64,000 nucleotides of DNA from an uncultured Lachnospiraceae bacterium (GTDB taxonomy: Bacteria; Bacillota; Clostridia; Lachnospirales; Lachnospiraceae). Made by a program: the position numbers and the translations under genes. Of the stretch, positions 17,336 to 26,687 are shown piece after piece. Position 1 is the first letter of the stretch; each line of letters begins with the position of its first letter. The stretch covers positions 8,891 to 72,890 of the forward strand of contig CAJUTU010000014.1 of the NCBI GenBank assembly GCA_910589385.1. The letters run 5' to 3'. The notes under the pieces were generated by a model, which was not told the DNA's origin, did no database searches, and saw only the letters and a program-made list of their open reading frames with translations.

Positions 17336-18421
17336 TTATTTCTTGCCGTCCAGCTTATCCAGCATATCCCAGATCCCCCACATATACATGATTCCAAGGG
17401 CGCGGTCATAGAGTCCATATCCCGGACGGACATTTCCCGGACCTTCATCCCACAGATGCCTTCCGTGATCCGGCCGGATATATCCGGTATAGCCGCAGTC
17501 ATGATATGCCTTAATAATTTCCAGAATTCCGGTCTCACCATCACAGTCCCTATGGCTGGCTTCTGAAAAGTCACCGTTCGGGAAGTGTTTAATATTGCGG
17601 ATATGGGCAAACGCGATACGGTCACAATGTTTGCGCACGATATCTGCCACATTGTTCTTTGGATTCGCATTCAGGCTTCCGGAGCACAGTGTCAGACAGT
17701 TATACGGGTCGTCTACCAGTGACAAGAAGTAGTCCACGGACTCCGCGTCTACCAAAAGTCTTGGCAGGCCGAAGATATCCCACGGCGGATCATCCATATG
17801 GATTGCCATCTTAATATCACATTCATGGCAGACCGGCATCAATGCCTCTAAGAAATATTTCAAGTTTTCCCAGAGTTTCTCTTTGGTAACCGGCTTATAA
17901 GCCTCAAACAGTTCATCCAGCTTCGCCATACGCTCCGGCTCCCAGCCGGGGAATGTGAGGCCATGCAGGTTATTCAGGATATAATCTGCCATTTCCTTCG
18001 GATCGTCGTGGATCTTACTTGTCTCATAGAATAACGCGGTAGAACCGTCCCCTACCGGATGGAACAGATCTGTACGCGTCCAGTCAAACACCGGCATAAA
18101 ATTATAGCAGATCACCTTCACGCCGAACTTTGACAGATTCCGGATCGTCTGGATATAATTCTCAATATATTTGTCTCTGGCTGGCAGTCCGATCTTAATA
18201 TCGTCATGGACATTGACGGACTCTACCACATCCATATTAAAGCCGTAAGGCTCTAACTGCTTCTGTACCTCCGCGATTTCTTCTACTTCCCAGATCTCTC
18301 CGGGCATCTTGTCGTGCAGCGCCCATACGATGCTTGTCACACCTGGGATCTGCTTAATATCTGACAGTCTAATCTTGTCGTTGCCTTCGCCATACCAGCG
18401 AAAGCCCATCTGCATCTCCAT
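17336..18421 (-). CDS. uxuA: Mannonate dehydratase
   Basis: UxuA dehydrates D-mannonate to 2-keto-3-deoxy-D-gluconate and is a metal-dependent TIM-barrel enzyme. Visible family segments are MGFRWYGEGND at the N-terminus, the AIHMDDPPWDIFGLPR metal-site region, CSGSLNA, IAFAHIRNIK and RPDHGRHLW near the C-terminus. Length is 361 residues. AGGAGG lies 6 bases before the ATG. It follows the GH3 gene by 30 bases. Confidence 0.96.
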   Translation of the reverse strand: MEMQMGFRWYGEGNDKIRLSDIKQIPGVTSIVWALHDKMPGEIWEVEEIAEVQKQLEPYGFNMDVVESVNVHDDIKIGLPARDKYIENYIQTIRNLSKFGVKVICYNFMPVFDWTRTDLFHPVGDGSTALFYETSKIHDDPKEMADYILNNLHGLTFPGWEPERMAKLDELFEAYKPVTKEKLWENLKYFLEALMPVCHECDIKMAIHMDDPPWDIFGLPRLLVDAESVDYFLSLVDDPYNCLTLCSGSLNANPKNNVADIVRKHCDRIAFAHIRNIKHFPNGDFSEASHRDCDGETGILEIIKAYHDCGYTGYIRPDHGRHLWDEGPGNVRPGYGLYDRALGIMYMWGIWDMLDKLDGKK

Positions 18422-18451
18422 AAAAAACCTCCTGTCTTCTTCTAAATCATC

Positions 18452-20227
18452 CTACAGCCGTGTATCCCACATGCCGCAGTAAGAATCTACCGGATCCTGT
18501 CCTTCAAACGCATCCTCGCCCTTCATCAGCTTATCTACCAGCGCATCCATTGTCGTATCCAGGACATCATAGGTATTGATATAGGTCCTTGCCTGAGGGA
18601 TATCCGCCAGTACGAACGGCTGCTTCGTGCCCACAACGATCACCGGAAGCTCAAATACATACCACGGAATCTCTCCGCCGCCCTTTGTCATTCCGAACGC
18701 AGGCCTTGCCACCGGCTGGAATCCTCCGGCGATATCCACCAGAGTAATGATCAAATCCTGATTCTCCACAAAGTCTTTGATCGCGCTCTTTCCAGCAAAA
18801 TACAGGTTGATATCCGGTTTCCCGCCTTCCTCCATCTGCTTCATGATCTTCTGGATCGGACTCTCATAGATCAATACATCAAATCCATGAGCTTCCAGCT
18901 TCTCCTTGAGCGCTTCTGCCGGCGACACCTTGTTCTTGCCAAATAACGAACCAAGCCCCGGAGCTTCCAGGCCCTTTACATACACGATCATAATCCTCTT
19001 ATAGCGTTTTGGGGTGAGCGGCAATACATCTTTATCCTTATACTTCACAAGCGTAATTGCCTTCTCGGAAATCTCCTTCTGCATTGCCTTATGTTCTTCA
19101 CAGCCCACGATATTGTGCACTTCTGCACGAGGCGGTACAAGTTCTGTCTTTGCCTTTTTATGAAGTCCCATATGTGCCTTTAAAGCCAAAATCCGATGAA
19201 GGGCATCGCTTAAACGTTCCTCCGTGATCCTTCCGTCCAGATACCCCTTCTTCATGGCCTCAAAATCTTCATCCATATCATTGAAGAACAAGAACATGTC
19301 CACACCTGCGGCAATGGCAGCAGGCATCAGGTCACAGCGCTTCATACGGCAGGTCAGCCCTACCATATGGGAAGCATCCGTCAGTACCATACCGTTGAAT
19401 CCCAGCTTTTTCCGAAGAAGCCCGTCAATGAGTTCCGGAGAAAGCGTAGCGGGCATAATATCATCATCCTTGATATCCGGATTAAAATGCCGTGTATAAG
19501 CAGGCTGCATGATATGTCCTGCCATGATCGCTTCCAGCCCATTATCGATCAGGTTCTGATAAACCTTTCCAAAACTCGCATCCCACTCTTCACAGCTAAG
19601 ATCATTCACGCTGTTTGCCACATGCTGGTCCCGGAAATCCAGTCCATCGCCCGGAAAATGCTTTGCCGCACAGCAGAATCCCGGATTCGCATGAGCGCCG
19701 TCCAGATAGGCTTTCGTCATTTCCACGACCCGATCCACTTCATTTCCATAGGTCCGAAGCCCGATCACCGGATTCTCCCAATTATACAGGATATCACTGA
19801 CAGGCGCAAAAGAGAGGTTACAGCCGATGGCTGCTGCTTCTTTATTGGACATATAACCCAGGTTGTATGCATATTGTACATTTCTTGTGGCGCCGATTTT
19901 TGTCTGGCTGCCGATCGTCGTGCCGTCCACACAGGCGCCGTCCCCGCCATTTTCCGTATTGCAGGCAATGATCAACGGAATCTTACTGTTTTCCTGCAAA
20001 ATACGGTTCTGTTCATGAACTTCATCCGCAGCAGCCGGATTGTAACGGATTCCTCCGATATGATACTTCTCCACCGTCATTTTCAGATATTCTTCATCAC
20101 GGCTGGAACCCATATTAAAGAACAACTGCCCTATTTTTTCATCCAGCGTCATCCCCTCGATCGTATCTTCCACCCACTTGCAATCCTCATCCGTCAGATA
20201 AAAGGGATTCGCTTTCATATCTACCAT
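18452..20227 (-). CDS. GH3 glycosidase, NagZ-like beta-N-acetylhexosaminidase type
   Basis: A two-domain GH3 enzyme of about 591 residues. Near residue 190 the motif KHFPGDGLDFRDQH contains the Asp-His dyad that is the acid/base in NagZ-type enzymes and is absent in ordinary beta-glucosidases. VLTDASHMVG carries the nucleophile Asp. The (alpha/beta)6-sandwich domain follows from about residue 385. No signal peptide is seen, so it acts in the cytoplasm on imported sugars. Start ATG 20227 follows AGGAGAGG; the ATG at 20254 precedes that site. Within an operon for glucuronides it could remove beta-linked N-acetylhexosamines that alternate with glucuronate; related enzymes are phosphorylases, and that cannot be excluded. 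Confidence 0.82.
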   Translation of the reverse strand: MVDMKANPFYLTDEDCKWVEDTIEGMTLDEKIGQLFFNMGSSRDEEYLKMTVEKYHIGGIRYNPAAADEVHEQNRILQENSKIPLIIACNTENGGDGACVDGTTIGSQTKIGATRNVQYAYNLGYMSNKEAAAIGCNLSFAPVSDILYNWENPVIGLRTYGNEVDRVVEMTKAYLDGAHANPGFCCAAKHFPGDGLDFRDQHVANSVNDLSCEEWDASFGKVYQNLIDNGLEAIMAGHIMQPAYTRHFNPDIKDDDIMPATLSPELIDGLLRKKLGFNGMVLTDASHMVGLTCRMKRCDLMPAAIAAGVDMFLFFNDMDEDFEAMKKGYLDGRITEERLSDALHRILALKAHMGLHKKAKTELVPPRAEVHNIVGCEEHKAMQKEISEKAITLVKYKDKDVLPLTPKRYKRIMIVYVKGLEAPGLGSLFGKNKVSPAEALKEKLEAHGFDVLIYESPIQKIMKQMEEGGKPDINLYFAGKSAIKDFVENQDLIITLVDIAGGFQPVARPAFGMTKGGGEIPWYVFELPVIVVGTKQPFVLADIPQARTYINTYDVLDTTMDALVDKLMKGEDAFEGQDPVDSYCGMWDTRL

Positions 20228-20274
20228 AATAAACCTCTCCTTTCTTTTTTTCAATGTAATTTTCTACTGTTTCA

Positions 20275-21114
20275 TTACTTTAAATTATCAAGAAAAGCCT
20301 CTGTTTTTTTCTGCTGGTAATCCTCGCCGTAGGTTCCATCCAAAAGCTTCTCCACTGCCGCCTCCCGGAATTCCTTCCAGGATTCCTTCTCATGCCGCAC
20401 AAGGATCGGATAAAAGAACACGCCGTTTTGCTCTGCTGCATCCATATCCCCCGGTGCATCGCCGCACATGAGAACGTGCTCTTTGTCATACCCGGCTTTT
20501 AACAACTCTCCGATACAGAACGCTTTGCTTCCGGCATCCTGCGCAAGAACAATATCCGTGTGCTCCAGAAGGCCGAACCGTTTCCATTCTTCCAGTACCG
20601 CATCCGGATTCGCGCTGGAAACGATCGCTACATCCACTTTATCATGGGCAAAAGCCAGCGCCTCCCTCACCCCTTTAAAGGGAACCTTTTCTTCCTCCGG
20701 AAGGCTGTTGATGGATTCATTCACCGCTTTACTCCAGGACAGCGCTTTCTTTAAACTAATGCTGTCCCTGCTGTCGATCGCACGCTGCAGCGCAGCATTA
20801 GACAGCTCCGGGCTGTCCTTGGCCCATTGCACCAATGTGTCCAGATCTTCAATCGGCGTATACTTCTCATTGATCTCCTGTAAGGCCATGGACAGCCCTT
20901 TATAGCGGTTGATCCCCCGTGTCATCGTATACAGGTTCATCTCATTCCACCGCTTTAGGATTTCTTCTTTCCATTGTCCCAATCCCCATTCCTCTACCAT
21001 GCAGGGACCAAAACAGCGGATATGCTTGATATCCATCGTATCCATGGCACAGCCGTCACTGTCCACGCAGACCAGAAATTCCTTTTTCTTTTTATACTCT
21101 GATAATTTGCTCAA
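20275..21114 (-). CDS. HAD superfamily hydrolase
   Basis: A haloacid dehalogenase-fold phosphatase of about 279 residues. DSDGCAMDTM is motif I with nucleophile and acid/base Asp, IVSSAN is motif II, a Lys in AGSKAF fits motif III, and MCGDAPGDMDAAEQNG gives the acidic motif IV. A long helical cap lies between motifs I and II (about residues 35-150). The substrate is unknown; position between the symporter and the GH3 gene suggests a sugar phosphate or regulatory role in glucuronide use. TTG 21114 has AAGGAG 8 bases upstream and is preferred over the GTG at 21123, which overlaps that site. Confidence 0.85.
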   Translation of the reverse strand: MSKLSEYKKKKEFLVCVDSDGCAMDTMDIKHIRCFGPCMVEEWGLGQWKEEILKRWNEMNLYTMTRGINRYKGLSMALQEINEKYTPIEDLDTLVQWAKDSPELSNAALQRAIDSRDSISLKKALSWSKAVNESINSLPEEEKVPFKGVREALAFAHDKVDVAIVSSANPDAVLEEWKRFGLLEHTDIVLAQDAGSKAFCIGELLKAGYDKEHVLMCGDAPGDMDAAEQNGVFFYPILVRHEKESWKEFREAAVEKLLDGTYGEDYQQKKTEAFLDNLK

Positions 21115-21210
21115 CTTATACACTCCTTTTTACAGACTACTTTAGAAACCATCCCGAAACAGCCCTTACGTCCTGCCCGTCTGTTCAGTTCCGGCTTCTT
21201 TATAATAATA

Positions 21211-21238
21211 CCACCATGCCCCAATATTGGCACGGTGG
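21211..21238 (-). other. Intercistronic hairpin after the symporter gene
   Basis: A 10-bp stem on the minus-strand RNA (one G-U pair) is followed by UAUUAUUAUA. It could be a weak terminator giving more transporter than downstream mRNA. Confidence 0.5.
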
Positions 21239-21300
21239 AATTATAATTTTTATAATAAAAACCAGAGTCTGGTAAGCTTATGCATGTCAGCGCACACTGT

Positions 21301-22695
21301 TTACGCTTTCTCTCCACGGCGTCTTGCCAGTTCCGCCACATTTTCTTCTACCCGTTTTTTATCCAGAGGATAGATGAACAACAGAGCCAGAGCAACTGCA
21401 GCCAGTCCTGCTGCCGGAATGATACAGGACAGGTTGAAGATACCGGACGTAACTTCCGGATCAAATGCGGTTGCCTGAGTGTATCCGATCATGGACAGAA
21501 GCGCTCCGATCATACCGGATGAGAATGCCTGTCCCAGTTTCCTTGCAAAGGAATATACGGAGTAGATCGTACCGTCTTCGCGGACACCATTCTTTACCTC
21601 TGCATCGTCGATCACATCCGTGATCATAGCCCAGATTACGGTATTGAAGAAACCCAGCCCGATGTACGCCAGAGTATAAAATCCAACATACGCATATGGA
21701 TTCTGCGGTTTTACAATGAGGCATACCACATAAACAGCCGCACCGAACGCACAAGACGCAATCGAGAGCTCTTTCTTACCAAATTTTGCGGCAAACTTCG
21801 ATGCAAAAGGCGCACAGATCACCAGCATTGCGACACTGCCTGCCATAGCAGATGCCGACTGGGCGCTCGCGGAACCATAGTAATTCGGGAAAACATATCC
21901 CGACATTCCCTGCATTCCAAGCATCCCAAGCAGAAGGAGGATTGCTGCCGCGATAATGCCAAGCAACGCACGGTTCGTCACCAGGCTTTTCAGAAGTTTT
22001 CCGACTTCCAGTTTCTGATTATTTGCTTCTACCGGAATACGCTCGCGGACCAGATTAAAGCAAAGCAGATAGCAGATGATCGCACAAACACTGAATACAC
22101 CTGCGATAATGGTCATACGGGAACCGGAAAGGACGGTATTGCCATCCACGACTTCATATGCAACCAAAGGCGTGCCTACGCCGATCGCCAGTCCTGCCAG
22201 GGTCGCGCCGATGGTACGCCAGGTAGACAGTTCCGCACGTTCCTTCGGGTCTGATGTTACAGCAGACGCCATTGATCCATACGGAATATTGATAGATGTA
22301 TAGAAGATAGAACCCCAAAGGATATACGTAACAACCATCCAGAAAATCTTAAATCCCATTGACATATTTGCAAATCCTGACTGGTAGATCAAAAACGAGG
22401 CAATCGCCACCGGACCGCACATCCTCTTGATCCACGGTTTGAATTTTCCGTCTTTCGTCGGTTTCGAACGGTCTACGATCTGACCCATTGTAACATCTGT
22501 GACCGCGTCAACGAAACGGGCAGCCATCATCAGGATACCTACTACGCCTGCGGAAACCCCCATGACGTCTGTATAAAACTTCAGCATGAACGAGGAAGAT
22601 AATATGAAAGTAAAGTCGTTACCAAAATCGCCGAACATATATCCCAGTTTATCTTTCATCCCGAATGCCGGAACAGAACTATTTTGATTCGCCAT
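21301..22695 (-). CDS. GPH-family glycoside/glucuronide:cation symporter
   Basis: A 12-helix major-facilitator protein of the glycoside-pentoside-hexuronide family (UidB/MelB type). The N-terminus KLGYMFGDFGNDFTF and the ARFVDAVTDVTMGQIVDRSKPTKDGKFKPWI segment are family hallmarks; the acidic residues D/D in helix 2 bind the co-transported cation. It follows the glucuronidase gene by 120 bases and is the only transporter in the operon, so it most likely imports the intact glucuronide or uronate-containing oligosaccharide. AAGGAG lies 8 bases before the ATG. Confidence 0.93.
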   Translation of the reverse strand: MANQNSSVPAFGMKDKLGYMFGDFGNDFTFILSSSFMLKFYTDVMGVSAGVVGILMMAARFVDAVTDVTMGQIVDRSKPTKDGKFKPWIKRMCGPVAIASFLIYQSGFANMSMGFKIFWMVVTYILWGSIFYTSINIPYGSMASAVTSDPKERAELSTWRTIGATLAGLAIGVGTPLVAYEVVDGNTVLSGSRMTIIAGVFSVCAIICYLLCFNLVRERIPVEANNQKLEVGKLLKSLVTNRALLGIIAAAILLLLGMLGMQGMSGYVFPNYYGSASAQSASAMAGSVAMLVICAPFASKFAAKFGKKELSIASCAFGAAVYVVCLIVKPQNPYAYVGFYTLAYIGLGFFNTVIWAMITDVIDDAEVKNGVREDGTIYSVYSFARKLGQAFSSGMIGALLSMIGYTQATAFDPEVTSGIFNLSCIIPAAGLAAVALALLFIYPLDKKRVEENVAELARRRGEKA

Positions 22696-22757
22696 AATAT
22701 TTTCTCCTTTTTAGCTTAAGCATTCATAAAACATTCAAAAGTCCCTATTTACTTCCA

Positions 22758-22799
22758 GGATGCCCCAGTATAACTCGATTTACTTCAGCACGGGCATCC
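22758..22799 (-). other. Intercistronic stem-loop after the glucuronidase gene
   Basis: GGATGCCC (22758-22765) pairs perfectly with GGGCATCC (22792-22799) across a 26-base loop. There is no T run, so it may affect mRNA stability or partial read-through. Confidence 0.4.
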
Positions 22800-22815
22800 C
22801 GGTTCATTTTGCAGA

Positions 22816-25083
22816 TCATACTTTGTCAATCTTGATCAGCTTCGCATTTAAACTTTCCATAAATCCCTCGGGAGCAAGAGATCCTGCCATTCCACCTATT
22901 TTCTCCAGCGTCATAGCTTTCATCATGTCCCACATGCCTTCACCAGGCACTACCTTCATATTCATGGTGATCTTGATTGCCTGAACTACAATATCCATCG
23001 CCTCCTGGCTTTTTGCAATTTCTTCTATTTTGTCCTTAATGCTGTATTTCCCCTCCGGGAATTCCATAGGAGCCTTCAGATCCAGATCTCCCGCCAGCTT
23101 GAACCAGTTTGCAACGCCCTCAGCTCTTTCATTGACCTCTGGAAGTACATAGATTGAAGGTTCTTTTTCTACCTTTTCCAGTGTCATGCTGTCCTTTTGA
23201 TCTCCTGCACAGGCTACCACAATGTTCTGTCCGTCTTCCAGCGCCGCCCTGAATACAAACACCTTGTCAGCAGACTTCTCTTCTACCAGTTTTCCGTTCA
23301 GATAGAGAGTTACCGACGGCTGATTGGAATAAACACGGATCTCTGTAGTCTCACCCGCACGCTGCGCATACCGTCTGCCGCACAGATGTACCATGGGCTC
23401 CTTGCTCCAATATGCCTGGTAAACATAATAGCTGTCTTTTTTCGTCTTCCGGTCCATGGTCACCAGGCCCTTATTGTTCCGTCCTGACACGCCGCCTTCA
23501 TCACGCGCCGCACAGCCAAAGTCAAACATATTCCACACATGGCTGGACCACATCCACGGACGTTCATCCAACACTTTCGCCATGTGTTCATGATAGAGCG
23601 CCTGATATTCTTCACTATAGTCCTTACATGCCGGATTCGGGCCGTGATAAGTAATGATGCCTTCACAGCCATACTCGGAAAGCCCCAGGCAGATATCAGG
23701 ATGTACCTCATGGAAATGATCCAGCCACGGCCCATTATCTTCCATCTTTCCGCCATACCAGCCAAAGTAATGGTTGTAACTCTCTGTATCCGTAATATGG
23801 TGGACCGGACTCTCGACCGGCGTCATGCTTACATGCGCAATGGTTGTCAGGCGAGTCGGGTCGAGCTTCTTGCAGAGCGCATTCAATTCTTTATGGTTTT
23901 CCACCAGCTTGTCCGATATGCCGCCGATCAAAATTTCATTGGAAATTCCCCAGAAACAAATGGATGGGTGGTTATAATTCTGGATGATCAGTTCCTTCAT
24001 CTGGCTGATACAGTTCTGATGTGCTTCCAGATCCGGGTTCATCACACTGATAAACGGAATCTCTGCCCAGACCACAAACCCAAGCTCGTCACATGCATCG
24101 TAGAAATCCTGGGAATGCTGATAATGGGCAAGACGGATCGTATTGGCCCCCAGTTCCTTGATGATCTTCGCGTCTTCGTAATGATCTTCCTTTGTAAGCG
24201 CATTGCCTTTATAAAGCTGGTCCTGATGACGGCTGACCCCGCGAAGAGGCGTCTCCACACCATTGATGATGAATCCCTTATCCGGGTCGCAGGAAAAGCT
24301 TCTCACACCCACACGGGCGGATACTTCATCATAAGCTTCGTTACGGCGCTGCAGGGTGGCAGTTACCGTATACAGGTACGGGCTGTCAATCTCCCATCTA
24401 TTTACATCCGGAACATAAACCGTCGCCTTTGTATCGTCTGCCGGACGTACCGCACTGCCCACTTCTTTTCCGTCGGCATCTTTGACGGAATACATCACCG
24501 TAAAATTTTCGTCCCCGTTTGCGACCCAGGATTCCATCTCAAAAGTAGCCCCACCGCTCTCACAAGGCTTCGGCGTCACCTGAAGCCCTGATCCGCCATA
24601 ATGCTCCAGGTCAAAATGAACCTCCGGCACACTGATCAGGTTCACGCCTCTGTACAGGCCTCCGTAAAATGTAAAGTCCGCAGACTGGGGATAGACACTG
24701 CTCTTATTTTCGTTGCTGCAGGCCACCACAAGAAGGTTGTCCCCTTCCTCTTTACACTGATCCGTGATATCCGCCCGGAAAATAGAATAGCCGCCCTCAT
24801 GATAAATGACTTCACTGCCGTTCACATACACGGTCGCCTGCTGTCCGGCAGCCAGGATCTCCACATACACCCGTCCGCCTGCTAAAGGCTGCTTTGGTGT
24901 CGGAAAGCTTTTGGCATACCAGTATTTTCCACGGTCATAGCTTCCGTTCCCATCATGACCGTCTATTGCGTTCCATGTGTGGGGCAGATTGATCTGAAGC
25001 CATTCTAAAGGCAGCTCTTTTGGCAGTCCTGCATCCTCCTGCACAAATCTCCAGTCCCGGTTCAGATTGATTACATTACGCAT
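22816..25083 (-). CDS. GH2 beta-glucuronidase with C-terminal extension
   Basis: A 755-residue cytoplasmic GH2 enzyme: jelly-roll domain (residues 1-165), immunoglobulin-like domain (170-265), TIM barrel (about 270-560). The acid/base Glu is in WGISNEI (E383) and the nucleophile in LGLSEYGCEG (E470). RNNKG at 536-539 fits the N-x-K motif that reads the uronate carboxylate, though N-D-K-G occurs in some beta-galactosidases, so operon context with uxaC-uxuB-uxuA decides the call. An extra domain of about 115 residues follows the barrel. The ATG at 25083 has GGAGG at 6 bases; the upstream frame has no support. First gene of the operon, divergent from an AraC regulator. Confidence 0.85.
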   Translation of the reverse strand: MRNVINLNRDWRFVQEDAGLPKELPLEWLQINLPHTWNAIDGHDGNGSYDRGKYWYAKSFPTPKQPLAGGRVYVEILAAGQQATVYVNGSEVIYHEGGYSIFRADITDQCKEEGDNLLVVACSNENKSSVYPQSADFTFYGGLYRGVNLISVPEVHFDLEHYGGSGLQVTPKPCESGGATFEMESWVANGDENFTVMYSVKDADGKEVGSAVRPADDTKATVYVPDVNRWEIDSPYLYTVTATLQRRNEAYDEVSARVGVRSFSCDPDKGFIINGVETPLRGVSRHQDQLYKGNALTKEDHYEDAKIIKELGANTIRLAHYQHSQDFYDACDELGFVVWAEIPFISVMNPDLEAHQNCISQMKELIIQNYNHPSICFWGISNEILIGGISDKLVENHKELNALCKKLDPTRLTTIAHVSMTPVESPVHHITDTESYNHYFGWYGGKMEDNGPWLDHFHEVHPDICLGLSEYGCEGIITYHGPNPACKDYSEEYQALYHEHMAKVLDERPWMWSSHVWNMFDFGCAARDEGGVSGRNNKGLVTMDRKTKKDSYYVYQAYWSKEPMVHLCGRRYAQRAGETTEIRVYSNQPSVTLYLNGKLVEEKSADKVFVFRAALEDGQNIVVACAGDQKDSMTLEKVEKEPSIYVLPEVNERAEGVANWFKLAGDLDLKAPMEFPEGKYSIKDKIEEIAKSQEAMDIVVQAIKITMNMKVVPGEGMWDMMKAMTLEKIGGMAGSLAPEGFMESLNAKLIKIDKV

Positions 25084-25427
25084 ACCATTCCTCCTTCTGT
25101 TTGTAAAAATTAACGTTCCCAAGTGCACGGTCGATAATTCATGCCATTATAAATATATGTATTTTCAACAAGAACTTTTCATTTTCCGCACACTTTTTTA
25201 TAACATTTTTATTATAGTTTTTTGGAAATTTAATAAATAGAGAGGATTTTTTGTATTTTTTGCATCTTTTTTAGATTAGCTTGAATTTATTTTAAATTTA
25301 TGCAATAAATATATGATGTAAAGGTATACGTTTTTAACAATTTTCAACATTTTTTTACATATCAGCAGCCAAAGAATATACAATATCCACAATTTTTAAA
25401 GTACAGTTTGCGTAAGGAGTCTTTGAT
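25084..25427. promoter_or_regulatory. Divergent regulatory gap between beta-glucuronidase and AraC genes
   Basis: This 344-base gap is very AT-rich. On the minus strand a TATAAT (25151-25146) lies 63 bases before the glucuronidase start with only a weak -35. Near the AraC gene, AAGGAG (25414-25419) sets its TTG start. No certain operator or catabolite-responsive site was found. Confidence 0.4.
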
Positions 25428-26687
25428 TTGAAAAGCGATAATATTCAATTCATCCAGAATATCCTGCAGGCCAATTCTATTCCCATACACCATATCACAG
25501 ACTCCATGGACAGATTGGAGTCGATTGACTTAGGCCTGCGCAGTAAGATCCTCGGCCTGCCGGATTCCGAATTCCACCTTCGGGAGTGGCTTTCCTCCAT
25601 CAGGCCAGACATTATTTATTTTCAGAAAGATATTTTCCAATGTCACTATATCGCACTCTATTTGCCGGAAGAGGCATATTGGTTCCTCTGCGGCCCTTTG
25701 CTTTTTGACGCTATGGATGAATACCATTTCCAATGTCTGGTGGACAGCCTGGAACTTCCTGAAGAATTTCATGCAAACCTGAAATTTTATTATGAGCGTA
25801 TGCCCTTTTTCCCTTCCCGCGATGTGTTGAAAAGCATTTTCGAGGAATTGGGAAACGCCGTCTATGGCAAAGGACATTTTCAGATTGAATATAGTGATAA
25901 TAACACCTTAGACTTGTGGCATACCAATTATAAAAATTATCTGCGTATCCCCGAAGAACCGTTTCTGAATATCCGCATTATCGAGGCCCGTTACGAGACA
26001 GAAAATGCCCTCATGGATGCGGTCAGCAACGGGAATGAACCCCTGGCTCTGGAACTGGCAGCAAAATTCCGTACTTTCGTGCTGCCGCAGCGTCTTCCTG
26101 ACCGTATAAGAGATCTAAAAGACTATACCATTACATTGAATACACTTTTACGCAAGTCAGCGGAACAGGCAGGCGTACACCCAATCCATATTGACTCTCA
26201 TTCTAACAGCACGATTCCTTTTATAGAGGATATTACAAATATAGAAGAATTCTATACTTTCCATAGAAGAATGGTACACGAGTACTGCAGGCTTATCCGA
26301 AAGTACAACCTGCAGAATTATTCGGTTATGATCCGGAAAGCGCTCACCTACATCAACACAGACTTATGCGCCGACCTCCGGCTGAATGTGCTGGCGGAAC
26401 TGCTCAATGTGAATGCCAGCTACCTTTCCACCCTGTTTAAAAAGGAAGTCGGTATGACCTTGACAGATTATGTGAACAAAAGCCGCGTAGAACACGCCCA
26501 GAAGCTTCTTCTGTGTACCGATATTCCTATCAAGTCTATTGCACAGCAATGCGGGATTCCGGATATTTATTATTTTACCCGGCTTTTTAAACGAATCACC
26601 GGGACGACTCCAAAAGTGTACCGGGAGGAATCGCCCCATGAGACACGTTCCGCCCTGCTGAGGCTAAAGCAGGGCGCAAAAGATTAA
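25428..26687 (+). CDS. AraC family transcriptional regulator of the glucuronide operon
   Basis: A 419-residue regulator. The C-terminal 100 residues contain two HTH motifs: LNVLAELLNVNASYLSTLFKKEVGMTLTDY and IPIKSIAQQCGIPDIYYFTRLFKRITG, the AraC/XylS signature. The long N-terminal part (about 300 residues) has no recognised cupin pattern and probably senses the inducer. Translation starts at TTG 25428, 8 bases after AAGGAG. Divergent placement beside the glucuronidase operon implies that it controls it, probably as an activator. Its stop codon overlaps that of the convergent YfhO gene in the bases TTAA. Confidence 0.9.
   Translation: MKSDNIQFIQNILQANSIPIHHITDSMDRLESIDLGLRSKILGLPDSEFHLREWLSSIRPDIIYFQKDIFQCHYIALYLPEEAYWFLCGPLLFDAMDEYHFQCLVDSLELPEEFHANLKFYYERMPFFPSRDVLKSIFEELGNAVYGKGHFQIEYSDNNTLDLWHTNYKNYLRIPEEPFLNIRIIEARYETENALMDAVSNGNEPLALELAAKFRTFVLPQRLPDRIRDLKDYTITLNTLLRKSAEQAGVHPIHIDSHSNSTIPFIEDITNIEEFYTFHRRMVHEYCRLIRKYNLQNYSVMIRKALTYINTDLCADLRLNVLAELLNVNASYLSTLFKKEVGMTLTDYVNKSRVEHAQKLLLCTDIPIKSIAQQCGIPDIYYFTRLFKRITGTTPKVYREESPHETRSALLRLKQGAKD

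Noticed and set aside
23539..24591. A 350-codon open frame on the plus strand
   Set aside because: It lies entirely antisense to the well-supported GH2 gene, has no Shine-Dalgarno and resembles no protein.
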